DNA of 64,000 nt. Origin: Diplodia intermedia (lineage: Eukaryota; Ascomycota; Dothideomycetes; Botryosphaeriales; Botryosphaeriaceae). A model generated the notes under the pieces. It was not told the origin of the DNA and did no database searches. It saw only the letters and a program-made list of their open reading frames with translations. Both the position numbers and the translations under genes were made by a program. This document shows positions 24,400 through 35,900 of this stretch, piece by piece. The DNA is taken from the NCBI GenBank assembly GCA_021495925.1, contig JAKEKT010000030.1:1-64000 (forward strand). Direction: 5' to 3'. The first letter of the stretch is position 1, and the number at the start of each line of letters is the position of its first letter.

Positions 24400-27300
24400 T
24401 ATATCTAAAGATAACTTTTTATAATAAAAAGACCTAGACTATAATTAATAGCGGCGTATAGAGAACGTATATTAATCTATTCTTCGTCGTTAAGTACTAG
24501 CTATCTTAGTAAGAAAAAGATAAGCCTTACTCTTTTTAAACTATAGATAAATTATTCGTCTAGTACGAAAAAGATTAGATAAAAATTAAAATAAAGCTAG
24601 TACTAATAACTATTACTAACTATAGAGAGAAGATTAATCTAGACGTTATAATAATACTAAAATATAATATTATTCTAGAAATACTATAGCTAAAGACGTA
24701 CGTACTATATATTAACTAGAGAACTAAAGAAATTATCTTTCTAGACGAATAATATACTATATATCTCGCTATCGTAAAACGAATAAGCCCGACGCTAGAG
24801 ACTAGAGCTAGAGCTAGAAGCTAGAGCTAAAAGAGCTAGAGCTAAAGCTAGAAGTTAAAAGTCTAGAGCGTAAAGTAATAACTTAACGTAGAAGTAATTA
24901 GCTTTATTAAGATCTAGAAAATTTTTCTAATAGTAATTAAGCGTATAAAGCGTAGAGGCGATAAGATATATTATCTCTATCTATAACTAAGCGTAGAAAT
25001 AGAATAACGCGTTATTATAAAGATATAGACCTATTAAAGCTAGTTCGACGAGAGATTATCTACTAGAGAAAAAGCCGATATCTATAATTCTAAAATAAAC
25101 TATCGCGAATCTTATAGTTCTACTCTAGAGAGATCTATAGTAGAGAATAATAGTTTAAAGTTAGTCGAAGAAGACTACCTCTAGAGAATATACGCGCGTT
25201 ATAAAAACGTAGTATTATACGGTTATCTAACTAGAAAAAAGCCGATACCTATAAATAATCTAATAAGCGAGAAAATATATAGAGAACTCGATAAGATAAT
25301 AAGATCTAAAGAGAAAATAATAATAATAGAAAAATAGCTATCGCTATTAAAAATAGCGTCTATACTAAAGAAATTCTAAGAATTTATAAACCTCTACGAG
25401 AAACGAGAAAAAGAATTCTTATTAAAATATTAATCTTAGAATTACGAGATATCTCTTATTCTAGAAACGTAGCCCGCGTTTAAGCTAATATACTTGCTAT
25501 TTTATATTAAGTTAGAGGCTTTAAGAGAGTATATTAAAAGAAATCTAGAACGTAAATATATACGGCCTTTATCTTTATTAACTAGCTATTCTATTCTATT
25601 TATTTTAAAGAAGAACGGCGAGCTTCGTCTCTATATTAATTATTAATAACTAAATAATATTACGATTAAAAACCGTTATCTATTATTAAGAATCGACGAA
25701 CTCTAAGATAAGTTCTAGACTATAAAGTACTTTACTAAGTTTAATCTTTATAAAGAATACTACTTAGTTCGTATTAAAGAAGACGAAGAATAGAAGACTA
25801 TCTTTTAAATATAACTAAAATACTTTAAATATATAGTAATATTCTTTAGACTAATTAACGTTCTCGCGTTATTCTAGAGCCTAATAAATAATATTCTACG
25901 TTCGTATTTAGACGTATTCTATACCGCGTATCTAGATAATATTATTATCTACTCGAACATCTTAAAAGAATATCGAAAATATATTCGAAAGATACTATAC
26001 GCGCTTAGAGAAAAGAATCTACGAATCGTATTTAAGAAGTATAAATAGATTATATAAAAAATAGAATTTCTAGAATTCGTTATTATATCTAGATATATTA
26101 GTATAAACGAGAAAAAGTTAGATATAATTAGAAAATAGTCTAAACTATAAATTATTAAGAAAATATAATTCTTTCTTAGATTTATTAACTTCTATCGTAA
26201 GTTTATTTTAAACTATACGAAGGTTACGAAGCCTCTTACTAGACTTACTTATAAGAAGTATAGATTTTAATAGAAAGAAGCGTAGTAGAAGATATTTAAG
26301 TCTCTTAAATAAATATTCTATAAAGCGTTTATTCTAGATATTTATAATCTAAAGCTATTCGTTATTATAAAAACGAACGTATTAAACTACGCTATCGACG
26401 CTTATATTAGCTAACTAGACGAGTAAAATAAGCTTTACTCGATCGCGTACTATTCTAAAAAGATAACGCCCTCGAAGCTTAACTACGACGTTTACGATAA
26501 GAAACTATTAGCTATTATTATAACTTTTAAAGAATAGAGATACTATCTTAAAGAAGTTAAATACTAGATAATAGTTTACTATAATTATAAAAACCTTACG
26601 TACTTTACTATTACGAAAGAACTAACTCGACGATAAGTTAAATAGATTAAAGAATTAGTATTATACGATATAAAGATTATCTATAGAAAGAAATTCGAGA
26701 ACGCTTACGTAAACGCGCTAAGTAGAAGAGCTAATTATATAAAAGAAAAGCTAGAACTATAACTAATAGTTTTAAATAAGTAGAAAGATAATAGTCTTAT
26801 ATTCGCTAGAACGTGCGTATCTATTTTTAGAGTTATCTAATTATAGCTTAAGAAAATATCTAATATCTCGCTTATCTTAATTAGACTACTAGCCTCGACG
26901 TATCGCTTAGAAAGTAACGTCTAGATAAAGAAGATTTAAGAGGCCTATAAATATAATATAATAGTCTAAAAACTTAAAAATATAAAAGACGACCCTCGCT
27001 TAACTAAAGACGTAAACGATACTATTCTATATTTAAGATTAGTCTACGTCTTAGTAAAGCTTCGAAAAGAAATCATTAAGAATATTTATAAAGTACTAAT
27101 ATACGATTACTAAGAAATAGATAAGACGATCGAGAGAATTACTAGAAATTACTACTTTTTAGGCCTACGAAGAATTATTTAGCGAGTAGTTTTATAGTAT
27201 AATCTTTATATTTAAAATAAGGCCTCGAGACACGCGTCTTATAACTTATTTTAGCTACTATTAACTCTAGAAAGACTCTAGTAATTTATTTTATTAGACT

Positions 27301-28375
27301 TTATTACGAATCTACTCTAATTAAAGAAACCCTTAACTAGTATTCTATATAATTCGATCTTAGTTATCGTTAATAGGCTTACTAAGTACGCGTACTATTT
27401 ACTATATCTTAAGATAATAAACGCGAAAGAACTCGCCTATACGTTTCTTAGAATAATTCTTAATAACTATAAATTACTAGAAGAGCTCGTATTAGATAGA
27501 GATTAGTTATTTATCTTTTAATTTTAGTAGACTCTTACCCGCTAGCTTAGTTCTAAATATAAGCTATTAACTACGATATACCCGTAAATAGACGAATAAA
27601 TAAAACGAACTAACTAGACGCTTAAATAGTATCTTCGCTATTATCTTAATTACGTATAGAATAACTAGATTAAACTACTATCTCTTATTTAGTTCGCGTA
27701 TAATAGCTCTAAAGCGTTTATAACTTAGAAATTATCGTTCTATACTAACTATAAGTACGAACTAACGGCTTACTAAGAACTAATATTAAGCGAATCTCTT
27801 ACTTAAAAAGAAATTCTTAAGATAGACTAGCTAAAGATACTTTATAAATAGCTTAGTCTTAATATTAAATATAATAAATTTTTAATATCCCGTTACTATA
27901 ATAGATAGTACTAGAAGATATCGAAGCTAAAAGAAAGAAATAAAGTTTATCTTTTTAGAAAGAATATTAGAATAAGACGTCTAAATAATAAACTAGACTT
28001 TAAAAAGATAGAGCCATTTAAAATTAATAAATAGATTAGAAAGATTAATTTCCGCCTTAAATTACTAGAGATAATACGAATATACTTAGTTTTCTATATT
28101 ATTCTTCTTAAACTAGCTCTAGAAAACGCTATAATAGTCTAATAAATAGAAGAAATAGTACTAGAAAATCTAAACGTCGATAAAAATAAAGACTAGATTA
28201 TAGAAAAAGTTCTTAATAGCGGCTATATTAATAATTAGTTTAGATATCTTCTATAATAGAAAGAAAACTAGAATAATATCTAGAAACTATTAAAGAACTA
28301 CGATAGCTATAGAGACCTTATTATAGAATTTTATTATTAAAATTCTAAACGCCCTATATCGATACCTCGCTTAAG
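24400..28375 (+). pseudogene. G2 pol: protease, RT, RNase H, integrase, chromodomain
   Basis: Protease end at about 24,650-24,740: I-L-E-I-L-W-L-K-T-Y, then I-N-W-R-T-K-E-I (family pattern I-L-G-M-P-W-L, I-x-W). RT, about 25,480-26,100: L-E-A-L-R-E-Y-I-K, K-K-N-G-E-L-R-L (25,605-25,630), L-N-N-I-T-I-K-N-R-Y, and the catalytic box as Y-L-D-N (25,929-25,940; second Asp to Asn). RNase H near 26,390: A-I-D-A-Y-I-S for A-x-D-A-S-x-x, then Y-Y-S-K-K-I-T-P and N-Y-D-V-Y-D-K. Integrase 27,080-27,900, with the H-H-C-C remnant and a stretch where S-L-D-F-I is expected. Chromodomain 28,190-28,350: Y-I-N-N-(Q)-F-R-Y-L, (W)-K-E-N-W-N-N. Stops are TAA/TAG throughout. Confidence 0.87.
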
Positions 28376-28413
28376 AGAAAGACCTTAAAGTTAAATAAAG
28401 ATATAGCCCGCGT

Positions 28414-29095
28414 TTAATTAATCGACTCGAACGACTTCGGCGGCATAGTAGAACTTAGAGAACTAGTAGAATCTATACTAGTATTAGCTAAGAAATTACT
28501 ACGTAAACGCTTTAATAATTACTTCTTCTTAGTATTTTTAAAGTTAATAGATTCTCTAGTAGCTAACTATTTTAACGCTATATAATTCTTCTCTTCTAAA
28601 GTAGTAATATTCTTAGCGATAAAAATCTAATTAAGAATAGTAAAGCCTCGCTCTTTAAATAGATAATATTATTTATAAAGACGAGATAACTTAGTAGAAG
28701 CTAATTAAGTACGCTTCTTAATCTACTATTAAAGTTTCTTTAACTTCTCTAAGAAAGTCTAAAGAGCGTTATACTTAGTTTTCTCTTTAGTTTAAATTCG
28801 CTCTTACTAATAACGAAGACGATTTACTAGTTAATTAGTAAAAAAAATAAAAAAGAAGAAAAAGATCTACTAGCCGCTATAGAAAAATACTAAATATTAT
28901 ATATATTAGAACCTCGCGAAATATACTCTCTATAACGAGAAGAGCGAGAACCTATATAATAAATATAACTATTAGCTTTATAGTTAAAGTAAGTACGCGT
29001 AACTAGAGTAAGAGTAGTAGCGATAGATAACTCTATATAATAAGAAGACTTATCGCGAGAACGCTTAAAAGATATAATAGAGCTTATAGAAGAAA
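28414..29095 (-). pseudogene. possible antisense frame in the G2 3' region
   Basis: Between the chromodomain and the 3' LTR the minus strand reads in a protein-like way, in two frames that would need an intron or an indel to join: about 29,095-28,850 and 28,790-28,414. The second ends S-T-M-P-P-K-S-F-E-S-I-N and a TAA. All internal stops are TAA/TAG. I recognise no domain. The plus strand of the same piece has no comparable frame. Weak evidence, listed because the segment is otherwise unexplained. Confidence 0.3.
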
Positions 29096-29175
29096 AGAAA
29101 AAAAACTACTAAGACGATAAAAGATATATATAAGCGATAAATCTTTAAGTTAAAGATTCTTAAAATAGAGAATAG

Positions 29176-29982
29176 TATTATAAATCTTAGAGTATAAGGG
29201 CTTTATAACTCTAAGAGCTAAAAGCCCGTATAAAAGAAAGTATTATAAGAGCTAATAAGTCTTACGAGCGATAGAGTCGTACGAATAAAAATTTTATACG
29301 AAAAGAACGAACGTAAAAAAACTTAGCGTCTACGAGACTAAGCTTAAATAGTAGCTAAAGTCTATATAAAAAGAATACTTATAAGAAATCTAAATAGAGT
29401 AGAAGATTATACGTAACGAAAAGATCGTACGAAAAGTAGAGCTATAAAAACGCGATAATCTAGTTAAATTATAGTTTCGTAAAAGATATAGAATTTAGAT
29501 AGTAGAAAATAGACGCGAGAATACGAACGTAAATAAGATAGTAATTATAATCGCTTAGTAGCGATAAAGTTCGAAAGTTAAAATCTTAAAAGCTATTTAA
29601 AGCGTTAAGATTACGTACGATCTACTAAATAACTAGTTTATTAGTTTAATAAGACTTAGCATATTAAACTACTAAACTAATAAGTTTAGACGTTTATTCG
29701 TCTTAGTATAACTAAACTACTAAATACTAGATTATAACTAGCTTTTCTATAAGTATATAGATATACTCTCTTAGCTAGTAACTTAATTCTTTATAGTTAA
29801 CTTAAAGTTTTAATTTAATCTTATTAATTTAGAGGTAATCGACTTACTATATATTATATAATTATATAATATCTTCTTATCTAATTATTATTATTTCTCT
29901 CTTATCTCTTTAAGATAAACCCTTTAATTTAATCTATCTACTAAGTAACTTCGAAGCTTAGCGAAAGAAGTCTATCGTTATA
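29176..29982 (+). repeat. 3' LTR of G2
   Basis: 807 bp, same length as the 5' LTR. Starts TATTATAAATC and ends TATCGTTATA, directly followed by the TTAAA target duplication and then by G1 sequence. Confidence 0.92.
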
Positions 29983-31054
29983 TTAAACTAAAAAAAGTTA
30001 ATCTATTTAATAAAATTAATAGACGACGAAGAGTACTTAATATATTTAAATATATAAGACTTAGCTAAACTATATATTATAACGATAATTATATTACTTA
30101 CTAAAGTAATAAAGACGCTATAAAATAATATTTAAAGTCTTAACTTATATAAGTTATTCTTTATATCTATACTTAATAAGATATTAATAAGTTTATTAAA
30201 ATACTATCTTAAAGTAATAACTTAATAAATAATAATATAAAAGACTTCTATAATAGTACTTTTAAATCTAATAATATTAAAAGCGAATAAGATATAGCTA
30301 TACTTACGTAAATTATTAAATATCTTAAATAGTATAAAAGTATACGTTAAATTAATAATATAATTTTTATTATAATCTAGATATCTACTAATAGGCTAGG
30401 TCTAGATACTTAGTAATTTTAAATTTAAATAGAAATACTAGAAAGACGGCTATAAAATAACTAGTAGTAATAACTCTAAAGAAAATCTTTATATTAAATA
30501 GTAAATAAGATTAATTAGTAACTATAAAATAAAATATATAACGTTTAATAAAAATAAAACTATAAAAGTTTTATACGTCTTATTTAACTACTCTTTTAAA
30601 GAGAAGTTATATTTATTAAAAGAAATACTCTATATTAATAATTTTATTATAAGAATAATACTTCGCCCTATTATTATTAGATAAGAGTTAAAACCTTATA
30701 CTAGTAAAGATAAATCTATTATAAATAATAGACTTAATAAAAGAACTTAACTCTTTAAATAAAATAACTAGATAATATAACTATTAAAGATCTTATTTAA
30801 TTAAAAAACTAGACGGTCTTTCTAGTTAAAGACTTTAAAAGAGGTCGTTAGATAAATCTTTTAATTAGATTATATATATATTAAATAAAATTATATCTAT
30901 TAAAATAAAACTCTTTAAATTATTATATTTATAAATAATCTTCTATAGTAAGAAGATCTAAACTATAATTAATAGTAATATATAAAATATATATATTAAT
31001 TTATTCTTCGTTATTAAGTACTAGCTATATTAATAAAAGAAAGATAAGTCTTAC
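29983..31054 (+). pseudogene. G1 gag 3' part and start of pol
   Basis: Resumes exactly where the first G1 piece stopped, starting with the second TTAAA copy, and matches about 23,460-24,540 of G2. It ends in CTTAC at 31,054, immediately before the W LTR. In G2 the matching point continues with TCTTTTTAAACTATAG, so this is where G1 should resume outside the window. Confidence 0.75.
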
Positions 31055-31514
31055 TATTATAATTCTAATCTAAGGCTTACTAGTCTATAAACCGATATCT
31101 TAATAAGTAAGATTTATATATTATAATTTAAAGAATCTAATTTAAGTATCGAAATTCTTAAATTACGATTCTAGATCGGAATTTAGAAATCGAAATTCTA
31201 GATTAGAATTTATAAATTAAAATTCTAAATTAGAATTTATAAATTAGAATTCTAAATTAAAATTTATAAATCGAAATTCTAAATTAAGATTTAGAAATTA
31301 GAGATTCTAAATCGAAATTTAGAAATTCGAATTCTAGAATTAATATTCTAGAAAAAGATTAGATTTCTAAAGAGAAATCTAAGATTCTATAGATTAGATT
31401 TTTATTTTAGATTCTATCTATAAAATAGATTTATATCTCTTAAAGATATAGTAGAATTATTATCTTTTTAGTCTTTATATTTTAGAATTACTTCTATATA
31501 TCGTAATTCTACTA
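31055..31514 (+). repeat. probable 5' LTR of W
   Basis: Limits are inferred from similarity to the start of the X/Y/Z LTR and to the sequence following it. About 460 bp, against 246 bp in X/Y/Z; the difference comes largely from a tandem repeat array. No second copy is in the window, so the right limit is uncertain by a few bases. Confidence 0.5.
31167..31345. repeat. 27-bp imperfect tandem repeat array in the W LTR
   Basis: Six to seven consecutive units of the type NNNAATTCTAAATTAGAATT followed by TATAAAT. Four neighbouring units are exactly 27 bp and one is 28. Each unit contains the inverted pair AATTCTAA/TTAGAATT. Differences between units are mainly transitions. Confidence 0.88.
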
Positions 31515-32282
31515 TTTAGTAGCTAAAAGATAAAGTACGATTCTAAGAAATATCCGTTAGAAAAAAAATTTTTGCTAAAATCTTTCTCTTATTCTCTAAC
31601 TAGATACTAGAGTTTATACTTACTAGTTATTTAAAATTCTCTAGTCTTTTATAATTTAGTTCTTATACTTTAGCTTTTATACTAATCTAGTAATTAAAAT
31701 AGTATTTTTAGATCGCTCTCGTAAATAACGAATATACTCTTTATTTACTAGATAGTAGTCTTTAACCTCTCGTTATTATCTTTTTATACTTATAATCTTC
31801 TTATTATTTCTCTAATAATATACTAATTCTCTTATTATCGCTACTAGATATAAGTCTATTCTAGATTTCTTACTATTTAAAAGTATAATCTAGTCGGCTT
31901 TCGCCTTACTTATCTTCTAAAATAAGAATAATCGTAATAAAAAGATTCTTCTAACTAAGTATTCTTAAGTAATTACGCTCGCTACTACGATTATTTAACT
32001 ATATAATAGGCCGCTTATTTCTAATTCTCTAGTCGTTAGAGCTACTAAAAATAGTTATATTAGTTTTTAAGATAATTTCTAAAACCTCTATTCGTCTAGC
32101 TAAAATCTAATAGTTAATATCTTCGTTAAAGTATAATACTTCGCCGATTAGTTCTATAAATAATTCTTCTAATATTTATAGTACTTTTAACTAGATATCT
32201 AATTTAAGATCGTAAGATTACGACTTTAATATAAATAAATTCGATTCTAATTAGAACGCGTTTTATCGAGTAATAATATTTT

Positions 32283-32528
32283 TATTATAATTTAGATTAA
32301 AAGACGAGAATCTAGTTACGAAATTATCTAATAAGATTTTATTCTTAAATTAGAGATTAGAATTAAAATTCTAGATCGAGTTCTTAGAATTAAAATCTTA
32401 AAATTAAGATTTTATTTAGATAGCTACGAGATAGATAATTAAAATCGCGTTTCTTCGAAATATAATCTCTAAATATTATTATACTATAAGATTTTTATTA
32501 TTATCTTTTACTAGTTATAATCGCTATA
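32283..32528 (+). repeat. 5' LTR of X
   Basis: 246 bp, TATTATAATT...ATCGCTATA, identical in length to the four other copies in the window (34,829-35,074; 43,386-43,631; 48,729-48,974; 60,125-60,370). Less mutated copies start TGTTACGATTCG. The flank on the left (ATTTT, 32,278-32,282) would be the target duplication in W. Confidence 0.92.
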
Positions 32529-32904
32529 AATAGTAGCTAAAAGCTAAAAACTTACGAAAAGAGCTCTTAAACTATTAGATATATAGTTACTAGACTTACG
32601 AGCGTTCTCGAACTATACTAGAACTTATATTCGCTAGTAGATCTACGAACTCTATCGATACTTTTATATTCTAAATAAGCCTCTATTATAACTAGAGAAA
32701 TAAGAGCCGGCGAGAGAACTATATATAGTTAAGTAAAGTTTCTCTATAATTTAACTTATAGTTACTTCGATTTCTAGCGTTTCGTTCCGTTCGACCGTAA
32801 AACGCTACGCGAAGCTAGCTTAGAAAGAAAAGAGCGTCCGCTATATAAAATAAAAAAAATAAGTATAAGCTTTAATAACTTTCTTAGTAGTTATTAAAGA
32901 GAAA

Positions 32905-35900
32905 GATGGCCCTACGAGCTAGTCTTTTAATAAATTATCTATTTAGACTTATTTTCTCGCCTTAGCTAATCTAGATTAACTAACGTCGAAGATATTAAAG
33001 CTCTTAATTTATATAGCGTATAGTCTAAGAGACTTCGCCGATAAAAGCGAGAGAAACTAGAAGATCTTAATAGCGACGGCTATTAAAGACGCTCTACTAG
33101 TAGCGGTCGCTATTATTAAAACGTATAAGAGACGAAGTCTATCTAAGCTTTAGTAAATAAAGAGTTATATAAAATAGTCGCGAATATCTATAAACGCGAT
33201 ATTAGTAATCTAGTATCTACTCGACTAGAATATTAAGATTAACGATAAAAAGCTAATCTAGTTAGCTACGAAAGCGTTCGTAGAAGCCGTTAAAAAGATT
33301 CTTAATTAAATAGACTTTAAGAAATAATTCTTAGAGTACTAATATACTAAGAATTAAAGAGAAGAGTAAACTAAGAAGTAGATCGTCGTCTAGAAGTCGA
33401 AAATAAAAGAACTAGTATTAATATAGCTATTATTAAGTTAGAAAACTAACGTATAAAAAGCGAACTAAAATAATTAAGAAGAGCTTTTAAACGCTAAAAG
33501 TCTACTAGCGTTAGTTTATTTAGAGACTCTTTTATTTTATTTAAAAAGAGAATATTTAAACTAAAGAATCTAGAGAATTTAAAACTAAGTCTAATCTTTT
33601 TATTTAATAGTCTTTAAATTAGTAAGTTCTTCTAAGCTAGTCTAGATAGCGTTTAAGCCTTCTTAGTAATAACTAACTAAGATATTAAGACCGTCGTTAA
33701 AAATAATTAAGTTTCTAATATTTAAGAATCTTATAGCTTAATAAAGAGAAAATTCGGCGGCGGATTCGAGCTATAAATTATTAGAGAAGATATTTAACGA
33801 GAAGTAAATATATAGACTAATAAAGAAGACGCGAGAGAAAGTCTTAAAAAAAGTAAAAGCTATACTAACTTCTCTTTTTAATAAATAGATTAGTACGCTA
33901 CTTAATAAGATTAGAAAGATCTTAAAGAAGACCGCTAATAAAGTAATCTTAGAAGCTAAAAGAATAGAACGTCTCGTTAGAGTAGATCTACTATTAAAGT
34001 AGCTATTCTCTTTTAAGTAAGAGTAGTAAGAGAGGTCTATTTAAGTTAAGATATTTAATAGCTATAATAATAGTAGAAGTAATAACCTAAAAATATAAAG
34101 AAGAGAGAGAGAAAGAGAGTTAAATAATAATTTAAGCTTAGACGAAAGTTTTAATAATAAGTAGAATAAGAGAAATTATAATCGATATAGCGCTCGTCTA
34201 AAGAATAACGATTCTTTAAAGAATAATCTAGAGGCTATATTAGCGAAAATTCTTCGTAAGAAGAGAAAGAAAAATTTTAAGAACTAGCGATAAAGTATAA
34301 TAGACGCTAAGTTAAATTTCGAGAAGAGCGAATAAGACTAGCGTTTTCGCTCTAAAAATATAGAATATTTTAATCTCTTTATAAAGCTAAGAGACTACGA
34401 CGATAATAATATAATTAAGAGAAAAGATAAGCTCTTTTATCGAAATATAAGATAATTTATTAAGACGATTAAATTAGAACTACTCTCTATCTTTAGCGAC
34501 GTAGTTAGAAGAAACGTTTATAAATATCTAAAAGATATAGCGTAAGCTTAGTATACTAGCTAACTTTTTATAAAGAAAAGAAAATTCTTATAGAAAGATA
34601 AAGAAGTTTAAAGATAAGCTAAAAAGCTTATCTTATAATTTTATAAACGTCTATTAAAGACGTAAAGAGAGTTATAGAGAAAATCTTTTATATTTTATAA
34701 AGTTTAAGACGAATAATTAGTAGAAAGATTTATTATAAATATTATACGCTTAGCGAAGAACGCCGATATTACTATTATAAAAGATTAGTTATTATAAGCT
34801 TATAAGAGAATTAACGTATAGTTATAACTATAGCGATTATAACTAGTAAAAGATAATAATAAAAATCTTATAATATAATAATATTTAGAGATCGTATTTC
34901 GAAGAAACGCGATTTTAACTATCTATCTCGTAGCTATCTAAATAAAATCTTAATTCTAAGATTCTAATTCTAAGAACTCGATTCGAGATTTCGATTCTAA
35001 CCTCTAATCTAGAAACGAGATCTTATTAGATAATTCTATAACTAGATTCTCGTCTTTCGATTCGAATCGTAATAATAACGAAATCTAAAGGCCTCTTTAA
35101 GTATAATTATTATAGATAGATATATTTAATAGGCGAAAGACTAGTATATTCTATAGATCGATTTAGCGGCGAAAAGTAATAAATAGTCTAAAAAGACGAA
35201 AAGATCTAGAGAATAAAAGAACTTTAGATATAATAAGCGCGCGAAGAGAAAAGACGACTATAATTATAATTATTAGAAGAAGAATTATAATAGTCGATTT
35301 TAAAAAGAAGATAAAGAAAAGTAAAACTACTCTAGAAACGTCTTTTAAATAAGTAATTAAGATTAACGCGATTATTCTAGAAATATCTAGCGAAAGAATA
35401 ACTACGAATAACGATTATATTAACTACGCGATAGAAATCTTTTAAGAAAGAGAAACCGCTTACGTAAAAAGAATTATTTTAGAGAGAGAGTTTAATCGAG
35501 AGAAAAAAATTATAATAGATTAAGAAATAGAAATAAAAATAGAAATAGTTAAAATATTAAAAAGAAGTCTATAATATATTATATTAATATAAAGAATAAA
35601 AACTTTATCGTAGAGTAGAGCTTCTTTAAGAAGAAATAAAAAGCTATTAATAAGTAAGTCTAAAAAGAGAATTTCGCGAGCTTTAACTTAGACTATATAT
35701 AAAAATATATACGCTTTCTATAAACTATTTTAAAGACGCTACTAGTATTTAACTATTATATAAAGATAGCGGTTCTATCGAAACTAGAAGCGAATATATC
35801 GAAGAATATAAAAAAAGAATTAAAAAAGAAACCTTAAAAATAAAGCGCTAATAATAAGTATTATTATAAAGAATATAGCGCTATTTAGCCATCTAGAAAC

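Larger units (their letters stand above)
21463..29982 (+). mobile_element. complete chromovirus-type Ty3/Gypsy retrotransposon G2
   Basis: 8,520 bp with two LTRs of 807 bp each (21,463-22,269 and 29,176-29,982), flanked by the perfect 5-bp duplication TTAAA (21,458-21,462 and 29,983-29,987). The plus-strand internal part runs gag, protease, reverse transcriptase, RNase H, integrase, chromodomain. This is the Ty3/Gypsy order, and the chromodomain marks a chromovirus. Inserted in the gag region of G1, a member of the same family. Inactivated by RIP. Confidence 0.92.
19524..31054 (+). mobile_element. Gypsy element G1, split by G2 and cut off by W
   Basis: G1 is visible as 19,524-21,462 and 29,983-31,054. 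The two pieces are collinear with 21,463 to about 24,540 of G2, and they join without loss if G2 (21,463-29,982) and one TTAAA copy are removed. It consists of a 5' LTR, the gag region and the beginning of pol. At 31,055 similarity to G2 stops and a different LTR (element W) starts, so the remainder of G1 should lie beyond the window. G1 has fewer surviving CpG and GC-rich codons than G2, consistent with being older. Confidence 0.82.
31055..32282 (+). mobile_element. 5' end of Gypsy element W, cut off by X
   Basis: Starts at the point where G1 similarity ends, with TATTATAATTCTAATC. This resembles the start of the X/Y/Z LTR (TATTATAATTTAGATT; less mutated TGTTACGATTCGAATC). After about 460 bases, CTACTATTTAGTAGCTAAAAG resembles the X/Y/Z junction CTATAAATAGTAGCTAAAAG. 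So W is a relative with a longer LTR. Its internal part (31,515-32,282) has no frame I can assign and ends where the X LTR starts. Confidence 0.58.

Noticed and set aside
35550..35640. CCHC zinc knuckle at the end of Gag in X, Y and Z
   Set aside because: Spacing of candidate Cys/His positions does not fit even after allowing for RIP in the better-preserved Z copy near 57,320.
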